Assembly: GCA_030447925.1 (NCBI GenBank)
Contig: JAUJNX010000013.1
Location: 53,701-117,700 of the forward strand
Reading direction: 5' to 3'
Source: Egibacteraceae bacterium
GTDB taxonomy: Bacteria > Actinomycetota > Nitriliruptoria > Euzebyales > Egibacteraceae
DNA: 64,000 nt
In this document: piece by piece, positions 1-11,742 of the stretch
Layout: the number at the start of each line of letters is the position of its first letter
Numbering within the stretch: position 1 is the first letter of the stretch
Program-made: the position numbers and the translations under genes
Notes under the pieces: model-generated
The model's database searches: none
The model's input: only the letters and a program-made list of their open reading frames with translations
What the model was told of the DNA's origin: nothing

Positions 1-605
1 GGCGGCGGGCAGGCGCCGCGCTGCGGCGCCGAGGACCCGCGGGTCCCGCCGCCGCCCCCGCCGCCCGCGCCCGAGCTCCCCCGGCGCCGGCCGAGGAGCC
101 GTCGCCGACCGAGGAACCGGAAACCACCGAGGAACCATCGCCGACCGAGGAGCCGGCACCGACCGAGGAGCCGGCACCGGGCGGGCAGACCCCGCCCGCA
201 CCCCCGCCGGCGCCGGCCCCGGCGCCGGTGCCCGCGACCTCGGTGGACGAGTCGGTGGAGGCCCGCATCCTCGAGCTGGTCAACCGCGACCGCGCCGCGG
301 CCGGGCTGCCCGCCCTGGCCGCCGACGACGGGCTGCGGGCCGGCGCGCGCGAGTGGTCCGACGCGATGGCCGCCGCGGGCGAGCTGTCCCACGACGACCT
401 GGTCCTCCCCGGCGGCGCCCGCACGGCCGGGGAGAACGTGGCGATGCGCACCTCCGGCAGCGACGTCGGCGCGCTGCTGCACCAGCAGTTCATGGACTCC
501 CCGGGCCACCGCGCCAACGTCCTGTCGGACGACTTCAGCCTGATCGGCATCGGCGTCACGACCACCCGTGACGCCACCTGGGTCACCCAGCGCTTCGCCG
601 GCTGA
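1..605 (+). CDS. CAP/SCP-PR1 domain protein, 5' end cut by window edge
   Basis: The frame is open from the left edge (first full codon at base 3), so the N-terminus is missing. A Pro/Thr/Glu linker with repeated PTEEP units (about 90-225) leads into a CAP domain from about 243 to the stop at 603-605. Motifs seen are [25 protein letters not shown] and the family signature SPGHRANVL. Bacterial CAP proteins of this YkwD-like type are extracellular; their activity is generally unknown. The linker suggests secretion or surface display (inference). Before about base 76 the first frame (CGAEDPRVP) reads more like protein than the CAP frame, so one base may be missing in the C run at 78-82. Confidence 0.85.
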   Translation, partial: RRAGAALRRRGPAGPAAAPAARARAPPAPAEEPSPTEEPETTEEPSPTEEPAPTEEPAPGGQTPPAPPPAPAPAPVPATSVDESVEARILELVNRDRAAAGLPALAADDGLRAGAREWSDAMAAAGELSHDDLVLPGGARTAGENVAMRTSGSDVGALLHQQFMDSPGHRANVLSDDFSLIGIGVTTTRDATWVTQRFAG

Positions 606-684
606 CCCGCCCGCCGCGCGCGGGGCTGTCGCAGGGGGTCGGTATCCTCGGCAGCCAGAGACGTGGGCCGAAAGGGTGGCGGAG

Positions 685-3573
<2,889 letters not shown>

Positions 3574-3677
3574 CGGGCTGCGCCGACCGCGAACGATCGA
3601 GGTTGTCCCAACCCTGATCGGTGTCGACTGCGGGACGCGCGGGACGTACGGTGGACGGCCCGACGAAAGGGCGGTCC

Positions 3678-4505
3678 ATGAGCACGACAGAGCAGGCCTA
3701 CGACGTCGACGCCCTGGTCAAGGGCATCTACACCGAGGGCATCATCGGTCTGAAGGGCGCGTTCTCCCGCGAGTGGGCGCAGCAGCTCCGCGAGGACATC
3801 GACGTCCTGTTCGAGGAGGCCATCCAGCGGCCGAACGGGGCGCTGGGACGCGGCCCGAAGCGCTACTACGTCGAGATCAACCCGGAGCGGCTGCGCGGCT
3901 TCGCCGAGCTGGTCGCCCACCCGTGGGTGCACGCGGTGTCCGAGGGCGTGCTGGGCCCCGACTGGAAGATCGTGGAGGTCGGGTTCGACACGCCGTTCCC
4001 CGGCGCCCAGAACCAGCCGTGGCACCGCGACTTCCCGGCACCCGAGGAGACCGTCCGCGACCGCAAGCTGACGTCGCTGGCCTTCAACCTGACCACCGTC
4101 GACGTGACCCCGGAGATGGGGCCGTTCGAGATCGCGCCGGGCACGCAGTGGGAGCACGGGCCCCACTTCGACCACGGCATGTTCCCGCCCCGCGACGAGT
4201 GGCCGCGCTACGCCTCCCTGGCCCAGCAGAAGATGCCCAAGATGGGCGACATCTCCGCGCGGTCCGCGCTGACGATCCACCGCGGCACCGCCAACCGGTC
4301 CGACACGGCCCGGCCGGTCCTGGTCCTGGGCGTGGACGCGCCGGGGGCCGGCAACGCCGAGCGCCACGACCTGCAGCTGACCCACGCCTACGCCGCGACG
4401 CTGCCGCCGCACGTCCTGGCCCACCTCGACTACCGCCTGGTCGACGAGCTCGTCCCGGTGGAGCAGCAGCACACCATCGAGGGCCTGGTCATGGGCGAGG
4501 CCTGA
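3678..4505 (+). CDS. Phytanoyl-CoA dioxygenase (PhyH)-like protein
   Basis: 275-aa member of the Fe(II)/2-oxoglutarate-dependent oxygenase superfamily. ATG 3678 follows GAAAGGGCGG; an in-frame GTG at 3621 has no such site. The likely iron ligands are WHRDF (HxD, about residue 114-116) and a distal His in TIHRGTANRSD (about 202); the Arg a little downstream in that motif fits 2-oxoglutarate binding. The fold core FEIAPGTQWEHGP is typical of PhyH proteins. The substrate cannot be read from sequence. Neighbours give no pathway clue: aconitase precedes it and a strong hairpin terminator follows. Confidence 0.82.
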   Translation: MSTTEQAYDVDALVKGIYTEGIIGLKGAFSREWAQQLREDIDVLFEEAIQRPNGALGRGPKRYYVEINPERLRGFAELVAHPWVHAVSEGVLGPDWKIVEVGFDTPFPGAQNQPWHRDFPAPEETVRDRKLTSLAFNLTTVDVTPEMGPFEIAPGTQWEHGPHFDHGMFPPRDEWPRYASLAQQKMPKMGDISARSALTIHRGTANRSDTARPVLVLGVDAPGAGNAERHDLQLTHAYAATLPPHVLAHLDYRLVDELVPVEQQHTIEGLVMGEA

Positions 4506-4522
4506 GCGACGCGCACCACGAC

Positions 4523-4550
4523 GGGACCCGCGGCAGCCGCCGCGGGTCCC
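4523..4550. terminator. Hairpin terminator between convergent genes
   Basis: Perfect 12-bp inverted repeat GGGACCCGCGGC / GCCGCGGGTCCC around a 4-nt loop, 18 nt after the PhyH stop and about 25 nt beyond the stop of the convergent gene at 4576. No U tract follows, as is common in very GC-rich genomes. It could serve both strands. Confidence 0.75.
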
Positions 4551-4575
4551 GGGCACGTGGAGTCGGGAGGCGGGC

Positions 4576-5604
4576 TCAGGGCCGGATGTCGGTCCCGTCG
4601 ACGATGCCGGACGCGGTGATGCCGAAGTAGCTGATGGTCTCGCCGGGCTCGGCGTCGATCCAGTCGACGTCGCGCTGCAGCACCCGCCGCTCGCCGACGT
4701 AGGCGCCGGTGGCCGGGTCGAACAGGAGCTCCTCGCGCAGCTCGCCGGACTCGTCGTCCAGGGCCACCGCGGTCGCGGTCCGCCCGAACGGGTCCACCGT
4801 CTCGCCGACCAGCACCACCCCGGGGATGGCGGCAGCGACCTCGTACAGCGCCGCGCGCAGGGCCGGGGGGAGCGGCTGGCGGAGCATGTCGCCGACCACC
4901 ACGAAGCGGGCGACGTGTGCGGGCCGGTCGCGGTAGCCCTCGAGGGAGCGCTCGATGTGGGCACTGAGCGCCCCGGGGTCGGTAGGCAGGGCCAGCAGGT
5001 CGTCGTAGGTGCCCGCGAGGCCGTGGCCGAGGGTGAATCCGCTGCCCTGCGACACGGGGACGGCTTCCGTCGCGGCACCGTCCGCGGGCCGGACGTAGGG
5101 CCCGACCTCCTGCTCCCAGGTGTCCGAGCCCTCCTCGGAGCGGATCATGCGGCCCGAGCCATCGGTCGTGACCCAGTCCTCGTACCGCGACCGGCCCTGG
5201 AGGACCTCGCCGCCGTCGGTGCTGTAGGCCGACACGCCCTCGGTGAGGGTGTACCAGTACTGGCCGGGCTGGAGGATGCCCGGGCCCGCCGCCGCTGCTG
5301 CTGCGCGGCCGGTGGCCCGCAGCGTCTCGGCCGCGGCGGCGTCGAGGACCGGGGCACCGGTGGGCGCGATCGTGGTGCCCACGAAGATCACCACCGCGAG
5401 CGCGGCGGCGCCCCCCGCGAGCGCGGCCCAGCGTCGGCGCGCGGGACGCGGGACGGTGCGCGTGCCCCCGGCGGCAGCCCGGCCGCGGATCTCGGTGAGC
5501 AGGGCCCGGCCCTCCGGGCTGCGGCCCCAGTCGTCCAGGCTGCCGGGCGTCACGGGGTTGGCCCGGCGGATGCTGTCGTCCACGTTCATGGTCGCTCCGT
5601 TCAT
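4576..5604 (-). CDS. CU044_5270-type membrane protein, ECF sigma partner
   Basis: 342-aa protein with a short cytoplasmic N-terminus (NPVTPGSLDDWGRSPEGRALL), one membrane span (about residues 52-75, GGAAALAVVIFVGTTI) and a long outer domain containing GQYWYTLTE. This layout and the outer-domain sequence match the actinobacterial CU044_5270 family, usually encoded after an ECF sigma gene. ATG 5604 is preceded by AGGAGG at 5612-5617 and overlaps the sigma stop by 4 nt (ATGA, 5601-5604), which implies coupled translation. A regulatory role on the sigma factor is inferred from this arrangement, not from a known anti-sigma zinc motif, which is absent. A second Met at 5589 is a weaker start. Confidence 0.8.
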   Translation of the reverse strand: MNGATMNVDDSIRRANPVTPGSLDDWGRSPEGRALLTEIRGRAAAGGTRTVPRPARRRWAALAGGAAALAVVIFVGTTIAPTGAPVLDAAAAETLRATGRAAAAAAGPGILQPGQYWYTLTEGVSAYSTDGGEVLQGRSRYEDWVTTDGSGRMIRSEEGSDTWEQEVGPYVRPADGAATEAVPVSQGSGFTLGHGLAGTYDDLLALPTDPGALSAHIERSLEGYRDRPAHVARFVVVGDMLRQPLPPALRAALYEVAAAIPGVVLVGETVDPFGRTATAVALDDESGELREELLFDPATGAYVGERRVLQRDVDWIDAEPGETISYFGITASGIVDGTDIRP

Positions 5605-6230
5605 GCGACGTCCTCCTGCGCTGTCACGGGCGAGCCCAGCAGCCGCTCGCCGACCGCGGCCAGGCCGTCGCCCGCCTGGGTCTGCGGTCCCGCGCCCAGC
5701 CTCCGCAGCGCGCCGGCCAGCTTCCGGCGGGCCCGGTGCAGGCGCACCGCCAGCGCACCCGTCGAGCAGCCCGCCACCTGCGCGGCCTGCCGGTGGCTCA
5801 GACCGTCCCAGGTCACCAGGGTGATCGCCTCCCGGTCCCGGTCGCTGAGCGTCGCCAGCGCCGCGTGCACGGCGAGCTGTGCGGCGACGCTGTCGGCGTG
5901 GTCCCCCTCCTGCAGCACCGCCCGCTGGCGAGCCCGCTGCTGGAGCGCGGCGCGCCGCTGGTCGCCCCGGTGGCGGTTGGCCACCTGCTTGCGGGCGATC
6001 CCGAGCAGCCACGGCAGCGGCTCGCGCGGCGCGTCGTCCATGCGCCGCCACAGCACCAGGAACGTCTCGGCCACCACGTCGTGGGCCGCCTGGTCGTCGG
6101 TGCGCCGCTTCGCGTAGGCCAGGACCCTCCCCGCGTGCTCGGCGTAGATCTGCTCGAAGGCGCGGGTCCGGCCCGCCGGGGAGACGTCCCCGGCGGTGGG
6201 GCCCCGCACGCTCTGCATCGTGGCGATCAT
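5601..6230 (-). CDS. ECF-type RNA polymerase sigma factor
   Basis: 209-aa sigma-70-family protein lacking regions 1 and 3. Region 2 (FEQIYAEHAGRVLAYAKRRT ... VVAETFLVLWRRM, about residues 25-65) and region 4 (LSDRDREAITLVTWDGLSHRQAAQVAGCSTGALAVRLHRAR, about 130-175) are complete. ATG 6230 has GGGAG upstream; ATG 6218 is an in-frame alternative. Its stop overlaps the start of the CU044_5270-type membrane protein by 4 nt, so the pair is one transcriptional unit. The stimulus is unknown. This is one of three ECF sigma genes in the window, and the only one whose partner lacks a carbohydrate-binding domain. Confidence 0.93.
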   Translation of the reverse strand: MIATMQSVRGPTAGDVSPAGRTRAFEQIYAEHAGRVLAYAKRRTDDQAAHDVVAETFLVLWRRMDDAPREPLPWLLGIARKQVANRHRGDQRRAALQQRARQRAVLQEGDHADSVAAQLAVHAALATLSDRDREAITLVTWDGLSHRQAAQVAGCSTGALAVRLHRARRKLAGALRRLGAGPQTQAGDGLAAVGERLLGSPVTAQEDVA

Positions 6231-6304
6231 GCTGCTCCCGATCGTCGCCCTGTGGACCCGGTGGAGGGCCCGCACCACAGAGGTGTCCGGAGGCGGTGGG
6301 AACC

Positions 6305-7873
6305 TTACGGGGCCAGGACGTGGCGGGTGCGGCGCGTCACGGCCTCCAGGGTGGGCAGGCCGGGTCCCTCGCAGGCGGCCAGCACGTAGCGGTCGGGGCG
6401 GACGACCGCCACGCGGGCCCGGTGGCGGCGGAACCACGCCGCCGCGGCGCCGTCGGCGGGGTCCAGCCGCACCGCCCGCACGCCGACGGAGGTCCAGAAG
6501 CCGCGCGCGGCGGGCGACAGGCGCGCGGCCGGGTCCGTGTCAAGCCCGACCAGGGCGAAGCCGGCGCCCAGGACCTCGTCGAGCAGCACGTCGCGGCCGT
6601 CACGGCGGACGGCCGGCTGGGGGAACGGGAATCCGGCGTCCGCCTCCCCCGCAAGACCGGCGGCGCGCAGGCCGGGGAGCGCCCGGCGGCGGGGCAGGAC
6701 CAGCGGGCCCGGGCGCAGGCCCGGCGTCCGCACCGCCGACAGGCGCCGCCGCAGCGGTCCGGGCAGGTGGCCGGCGGCCCGCAGGGCGCCGCGCAGCGCC
6801 CCGGCGGACGGCCCGTCGCCGGTCACCACCTGACCCAGCAGCACGGTCAGCGACGTCGCGGTCGCCACGTGGGCGGAGCGCTCGGCCTCGTAGGTGTCCA
6901 GCAGCGCGTCGCCGCCCGCGCCGGCGCGCACGAGCGCCAGCTTCCAGGCCAGGTTGGCGGCGTCGCGCAGCCCCGCGCACAGGCCCTGGCCCAGGAACGG
7001 CGGCATCTGGTGGGCCGCGTCGCCCAGCAGGAACACCCGCCCGGCGCGCCAGCGCTCCGCGCGCAGGGCGTGGAAGCGGTACTCGGCGCGGCGGCGCACC
7101 CGCACGGGCCGCCCGCCGGTCCAGGCGGCGACCCGGCCGGCCAGGGGGACGGCCGCGAGGAACGCCTCCCCGCCGACCCCGTCGGGCAGCAGGAACTCCC
7201 AGCGGTAGCGCCCCGGGCCCATGGGCACGAACGTCCGGGGGGCGGCCGGGTCGCAGACCTGCTGGGGCACCCGGGCGGCCAGCGGCGGGCCGTCGACCTC
7301 GGCGTCCACCACCAGCCAGCGCTGCTCGAACCCGCGGTCGCGCAGGCCGATGCCGAGCAGCCGCCGCACGGTGCTGCGCGCGCCGTCGCAGCCGAGCACG
7401 ACGTCGGCGGCCAGGTGCTCGACCGCCCCGGTCGCGACGTCGGTGACCGCGACGCGCACGGCGTCGCCCGCCCCGCGCAGGCCGGTGACCTCCCGGCCCA
7501 GCAGCAGCCGCCCCCCGGCGCCCGCGAGGCGCGCCCGCAGCGCCCGCTCGACGGCCGGCTGGTCGAACAGGTTGGTCTGCGGCCAGCCGTTGGCGCCGGG
7601 GCGGTCGTCGTCGCGGACGTGCCACAGGACGCGCCCGCCGGCGGTCACCAGCTGCATCCCCCGCACCGCGTGCACGGCCCCGCGCACCGCGCCCGCCAGG
7701 CCGATGCCCTGCAGGATGCGCAGCGCCTCGTCGTCCAGGTTCGCCGCGCGCGGCAGCGGGTGGACGTCGCGGTCGCGCTCGACCACCACGACGGGGACGC
7801 CGCGGGCAGCGAGCAGGTTCGCGGCGACGATCCCGACGGGACCGCCGCCGACCACGACGACGGGAGCGCGCAC
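6305..7873 (-). CDS. FAD-dependent monooxygenase (aromatic hydroxylase type)
   Basis: 522-aa class A flavoprotein monooxygenase related to MhpA/PobA-type phenol hydroxylases. Visible motifs in order: N-terminal Rossmann VVVVGGGPVGIVAANLLAARG (FAD ADP), the mid-protein DG motif GCDGARSTVRRLLG, and the GD motif VFLLGDAAHQMPPFLGQGL (FAD ribityl). The C-terminal third is the thioredoxin-like dimer domain seen in longer members. GTG 7873 places the Rossmann motif at the very N-terminus, as usual, although the GGAGGG is unusually close. The substrate is probably an aromatic compound by family; nothing nearby identifies it. It is transcribed towards the ECF operon, with 74 nt between its stop and the sigma start. 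Confidence 0.85.
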   Translation of the reverse strand: MRAPVVVVGGGPVGIVAANLLAARGVPVVVVERDRDVHPLPRAANLDDEALRILQGIGLAGAVRGAVHAVRGMQLVTAGGRVLWHVRDDDRPGANGWPQTNLFDQPAVERALRARLAGAGGRLLLGREVTGLRGAGDAVRVAVTDVATGAVEHLAADVVLGCDGARSTVRRLLGIGLRDRGFEQRWLVVDAEVDGPPLAARVPQQVCDPAAPRTFVPMGPGRYRWEFLLPDGVGGEAFLAAVPLAGRVAAWTGGRPVRVRRRAEYRFHALRAERWRAGRVFLLGDAAHQMPPFLGQGLCAGLRDAANLAWKLALVRAGAGGDALLDTYEAERSAHVATATSLTVLLGQVVTGDGPSAGALRGALRAAGHLPGPLRRRLSAVRTPGLRPGPLVLPRRRALPGLRAAGLAGEADAGFPFPQPAVRRDGRDVLLDEVLGAGFALVGLDTDPAARLSPAARGFWTSVGVRAVRLDPADGAAAAWFRRHRARVAVVRPDRYVLAACEGPGLPTLEAVTRRTRHVLAP

Positions 7874-7984
7874 CCCTCCACCGTACGGCCGGGGGGTCAG
7901 GGGGATCCCCGACGCCCCGCTCCCCGGGCGCGTGTCAGACTCGCCGGGACGGCACCGCCCCGGTCGACTACAGGAGCTCGCCAG

Positions 7985-8398
7985 ATGGTGGAGGCAAGGG
8001 AAGCGGCATGGAGCCGCGTCACCGAGCAGTTCTCGGCGCTCGCGGACCGCGTGAAGCAGCACTACCAGACCCAGGACGAGGCGTCCCCGACGCCGGCGGA
8101 GGCCGGGGACAGCGTCCGCGACGCCCTGCGCACGCTCGGCGACGCGGCCGACCGGCTGGCCTCCACGGTCGGCGACGCGGTGCGCGACCCCGAGGTGAAG
8201 ACCACCGCGCGCACGGCGGCCAACTCGCTGGTCGACGCGATCGGGCTGACGCTGTCCCAGCTGGGCGGGGACCTGCGCGCCCGCACCGACAAGCGCCCCG
8301 CCGCGGAGGACGCCGCGTGGGAGGAGCCGCGCGTCGAGGTCGTCGACCAGACGCCCAACCGCCCGGTGCTCGACCCGGACCCCGACGCGAAGCTCTAG
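7985..8398 (+). CDS. Small helical hypothetical protein
   Basis: 137 aa, acidic and rich in Ala, Asp and Thr, with no membrane segment or signal peptide. Predicted to be mainly helical: the central part (DSVRDALRTLGDAADRLASTVGDAVRDPEVKTTARTAANS) has heptad-like hydrophobic spacing compatible with a coiled coil, and the C-terminus is a Pro/Asp-rich tail. ATG 7985 follows AGGAG. I recognise no domain. It is divergent from the monooxygenase gene and its TAG stop shares a CTAG tetranucleotide with the TAG stop of the convergent phosphatase gene. Confidence 0.75.
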   Translation: MVEAREAAWSRVTEQFSALADRVKQHYQTQDEASPTPAEAGDSVRDALRTLGDAADRLASTVGDAVRDPEVKTTARTAANSLVDAIGLTLSQLGGDLRARTDKRPAAEDAAWEEPRVEVVDQTPNRPVLDPDPDAKL

Positions 8399-8982
8399 CT
8401 CTGGATCTGCTCCGTCACGTTCCAGTGGCGGATGCAGGTCAGGTCGTGGTGGCGGCTGAGGACGCCGACGGTCGCGGTGTCCAGCAGCAGCCGCCGCCCC
8501 TCCGCGGCGGGCAGGGTGCACCAGCGCGCGGCCAGCACGCGCAGGAGGTGGCCGTGGGCGAACAGCAGGACGTCGTCGCCCACGGCGTCGATGACCGCGA
8601 GGACCCGGTCGCAGCGGGCGCCCAGCTCCTCCAGCGACTCGCCGCCGACCATCGGGTGGGTCCACGGCGTCCAGCCGGGGATCTCCGCCTGGATGTCGAC
8701 GGTGGTGCGGCCCTCGTACGCGCCGTAGTCCCACTCGCGCAGGTCGTCGAGGACCTCGGCGTCGGGGAAGCCGGCCAGCCGGGCGGTCTCGCGCGCCCGT
8801 GACAGCGGACTGGCCAGGACCCGCCCGAAGTGGCGGCGGGCAAGGATCGACCCGAGCCGGTCGCGGGCCTGCGCCTCGCCCCGCGGGGTCAACGGGATGT
8901 CCGCCTTGCCGGTGTGCTGCCCCGTGAGGCTCCACTCCGTCTCGCCGTGGCGCACGAGCACCACGTCCGGTCCGTCAGCCAC
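8395..8982 (-). CDS. Histidine phosphatase family protein
   Basis: 195-aa phosphoglycerate-mutase-like phosphatase. The catalytic RHG motif is in VVLVRHGETEWSLTGQHTG (His at about residue 11), the general acid region is EWDYGAYEGRT, and the second catalytic His is in LLFAHGHLLRVLAARW (about 144). Size and motifs match small cytosolic 2H phosphatases; the substrate is not predictable. GTG 8982 has GAGGAG about 8 nt upstream. The gene is convergent with the small helical protein and divergent from ndh. Confidence 0.88.
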   Translation of the reverse strand: MADGPDVVLVRHGETEWSLTGQHTGKADIPLTPRGEAQARDRLGSILARRHFGRVLASPLSRARETARLAGFPDAEVLDDLREWDYGAYEGRTTVDIQAEIPGWTPWTHPMVGGESLEELGARCDRVLAVIDAVGDDVLLFAHGHLLRVLAARWCTLPAAEGRRLLLDTATVGVLSRHHDLTCIRHWNVTEQIQS

Positions 8983-9049
8983 GTCTGCGCTCCTCGGTCG
9001 GCCGCTGCGCTTGCGACACTAGGCCACGCGCTCGTGGAGAGGGGGGAGC

Positions 9050-10351
9050 ATGGCAGCCCATCGGGTCGTGGTGGTCGGGGCCGGGTTCGGCGGGCTGGCG
9101 GTCGCCCGCGGGCTCGCGCGCGCCCCGGGGATCGAGGTCCTGGTCGTGGACCGCACCAACTACCACCTGTTCCAGCCGCTGCTCTACCAGGTGGCGACGG
9201 CGGGCCTGGAGCCCGCCGACATCGCCTACCCGGCCCGCGGGATCGCCCGGCGCCTGCGGACCGCGCGGTTCCGCAGCGCCGAGGTCCTGGGCGTGGACTG
9301 GGACGCGCGCACCCTGCGGGTGGCGCACGGGGCGCCGATCCCCTTCGACTCGCTGGTCCTGGCCACGGGCGCGGCGACCGCGACCTTCGGGGTGCCGGGC
9401 GCCGCCGAGCACGCCTTCGGCCTGAAGCGGCTGGACGACGCGGTCGCGCTGCGCAGCCACCTGCTGCGCCAGTTCGAGATGGCCGACGCCGACCCGCGCC
9501 TGATCGACCAGGGGGCGCTGACCGTGGTGGTCGTGGGCGGCGGGCCCACCGGCACGGAGATGGCCGGCGCCCTCACCGAGCTGTTCCGCAACGTCCTCGC
9601 GCGCGACTTCCCGCGCCTGGACATCGCCCGGTCGCGGGTGGTCCTGGTCGAGATGGCGCCGGAGGTGCTGAACGGGTTCCACCCGTCCCTGCGGGCCAGC
9701 GCGCGGCGGGAGCTGGTCCGCAAGGGCGTCGAGCTCGCGCTCGGCCGGTCGGTGGCGGAGGTCGACGCGGACGGGGTGCGCCTGGACGACGGCCGCGAGC
9801 TGCCCGCGCGGACGGTGCTGTGGGCCGCGGGCGTGCGTGCGGTGGCCCCGGAGACCGGGCTGCCCCTGGCCCGGGCGGGACGGATCGCGGTCGACCCCGA
9901 CCTGGCCGTCCCCGGTCACCCCGGCGTCTGGGCCATCGGCGACGTGGCCGGCGCGGTCGACGGCGACGGGACCCCGCTGCCCCAGCTCGCGCCCGTCGCG
10001 ATCCAGGGGGGGACCCACGTCGCCCGCCAGATCCTGCGCCGGCGCGCCGGCCTGGCGGGCGAGCCCTTCACCTACGTCGACCGCGGGACGATGGCCACGA
10101 TCGGCCGGCGCGCGGCGGTCGCCCAGCTCCCGCTGGGCATCCGCCTGACCGGCACGCTCGCCTGGCTGGCGTGGCTCGGCCTGCACCTGGTGCAGCTCAT
10201 CGGCTTCCGCAACCGCCTCAGCGTCCTGCTGAACTGGGCGTGGAACTACCTCACCTGGGACCGCGCCGCCCGCATCATCGTGGACGTGGAGGATCCCCGG
10301 CCGGAGCCGGGGATCGGTGACCGCGCGCGGTCGGAAGCGTCCGGGCCCTAG
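9050..10351 (+). CDS. ndh: Type II NADH:quinone oxidoreductase (NDH-2)
   Basis: 433-aa single-subunit, non-proton-pumping NADH dehydrogenase feeding electrons to the quinone pool from the inner face of the membrane. Two dinucleotide folds are seen: FAD site VVVVGAGFGGLAVARGLAR (residues 4-22) and NADH site TVVVVGGGPTGTEMAGAL (about 157-175). The motif PLLYQVATAGLEPADIAYPAR (about 43-63), GDVAG, and the C-terminal amphipathic membrane anchor (about 360-410, LAWLAWLGLHLVQLIGFRNR) are typical. ATG 9050 follows GGGGGGAG. Its stop shares CTAG with the convergent DUF1501 gene. Confidence 0.93.
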   Translation: MAAHRVVVVGAGFGGLAVARGLARAPGIEVLVVDRTNYHLFQPLLYQVATAGLEPADIAYPARGIARRLRTARFRSAEVLGVDWDARTLRVAHGAPIPFDSLVLATGAATATFGVPGAAEHAFGLKRLDDAVALRSHLLRQFEMADADPRLIDQGALTVVVVGGGPTGTEMAGALTELFRNVLARDFPRLDIARSRVVLVEMAPEVLNGFHPSLRASARRELVRKGVELALGRSVAEVDADGVRLDDGRELPARTVLWAAGVRAVAPETGLPLARAGRIAVDPDLAVPGHPGVWAIGDVAGAVDGDGTPLPQLAPVAIQGGTHVARQILRRRAGLAGEPFTYVDRGTMATIGRRAAVAQLPLGIRLTGTLAWLAWLGLHLVQLIGFRNRLSVLLNWAWNYLTWDRAARIIVDVEDPRPEPGIGDRARSEASGP

Positions 10352-11724
10352 AAGCCCCGCACCAGGCCCAGCCCGCCGCCGTACTGGAAGGCGGGGAAGA
10401 CCGCGTCCAGGTTGCCGATGCCGCCGCGCTTCAGCAGGCACTCGGCGATGACCTCCCGGTAGTCGATCCCCCGGGCGACACTGCCCCTCTCGTCCTGGTC
10501 CAGCGCGAAGTCATTGGCGTAGTACCTCCCGCCGTTCACCCCGCCGCCGATGACGAACATCGGCTGGCCGTACCCGTGGTCGGTCCCGTTGCTGCTGTTC
10601 TCCTGGATGCGGCGCCCGAACTCCGACACCACGACGATGAGGACGTCGTCCAGCAGGGCGCCGAGATCGTCGCAGAACGCGCCGAGGGCGGTGGCGAAGT
10701 CGGCGACCTTCTGGTTGAAGTTCCCGTTCCGGTCGTTGCCGCGGCCCATCTGGGTGTGGGTGTCCCACCCGCCGATGTCGCACGACGCCAGCTGGAGGCC
10801 GACGCCGGCCTTGATGGTGCGCGCGATCTCCTGCAGCGCCTCGCCGAACCCGCCGCCGGGGTACTGCGCGGCCGGCTGGTACTCCTCCGCGGCGATCGCC
10901 GCCGCGCTCTCCAGCGCCCGCAGGGTGTTCTGGGTGGCGCCGGTGATGGGGTTGCCGGCCAGGTTGTTCAGCGCACCCACCGCGGTCGCGCGCCTGCCGC
11001 CGTTGTCACCGTAGATCCGGAAGTCGCCCCAGCCGCCCGTGGCCACCGCGGGCGCCGTCCCGCGGAGGAGCGTGGGGAGGCCGCTGCCGCCGAACTGCAC
11101 GGCCTGCAGCGGACCCGCCGCCGCACCCACCAGCCCGCGCTGGTCGAGCACCCGGTTGCCCCATCCCGACCCGAGCGTCTGGCGCTGGGTGCCCATCTCC
11201 AGCTCGACCATCGCCTGGAAGTGGGAGTACTCGGGCTCCTCGAGCGCCGCGCCGTGGACGACGGCGAACCTGCCCTCGTCCCACAGCCGCATCAGGGGTC
11301 CGAGCCCGGGGTTGAGGCCGAACATGTTGTCGGCCTTCAGCAGCATGTTGCGGGGGACGGCGATGTTCGGCCGCGCGTCGGCGTACACGGGGTCGCCGTG
11401 TGGGACGACGATGTTGAGACCGTCCCAGCCGCCCCGCACGTTGATCGCGACGACGCACGCGGCCTGCGTGGTGTCCGTCGGCTGGCGGAACGCCATCCGC
11501 GTGGTCGCCATCTGGTGCGCCAGCGGCGCGGCCATCAGGTACCCGCCGCCCTTGATCAGGCTGCGCCGGGTGAACCCCTTGCGCCAGGGGTCCTCCGGGT
11601 CGACGACCTTGGTGTCGCAGTTGCACCCGACGTGGGAGACCTTGTAGTGGTCCGGCGAGGCGTCGTCGAAGGCGCGGCCCGCGCCGCCGCCCACGATCGC
11701 CGACATGCCCTTCAGCAGCTTCAT
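10348..11724 (-). CDS. DUF1501 family exported protein
   Basis: 458-aa protein with a late twin-arginine signal (FTRRSLIKGGGYLMAAPLAHQ, about residues 51-71) after an unusual 50-residue N-terminal extension containing GCNCDTK. The body matches DUF1501, a sulfatase/alkaline-phosphatase-fold family: NVRGGWDGLNIVVPHGDP, SEFGRRIQENSSNGTDHGYG and DIGGWDTHTQMG are recognisable. It follows the DUF1800 gene by 18 nt in the same direction, so the two are co-transcribed, as in many bacteria. The joint function is not established. The ndh gene meets it tail to tail. Confidence 0.87.
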   Translation of the reverse strand: MKLLKGMSAIVGGGAGRAFDDASPDHYKVSHVGCNCDTKVVDPEDPWRKGFTRRSLIKGGGYLMAAPLAHQMATTRMAFRQPTDTTQAACVVAINVRGGWDGLNIVVPHGDPVYADARPNIAVPRNMLLKADNMFGLNPGLGPLMRLWDEGRFAVVHGAALEEPEYSHFQAMVELEMGTQRQTLGSGWGNRVLDQRGLVGAAAGPLQAVQFGGSGLPTLLRGTAPAVATGGWGDFRIYGDNGGRRATAVGALNNLAGNPITGATQNTLRALESAAAIAAEEYQPAAQYPGGGFGEALQEIARTIKAGVGLQLASCDIGGWDTHTQMGRGNDRNGNFNQKVADFATALGAFCDDLGALLDDVLIVVVSEFGRRIQENSSNGTDHGYGQPMFVIGGGVNGGRYYANDFALDQDERGSVARGIDYREVIAECLLKRGGIGNLDAVFPAFQYGGGLGLVRGF

Positions 11725-11742
11725 TGGTGTCCCTGGCTCCCG

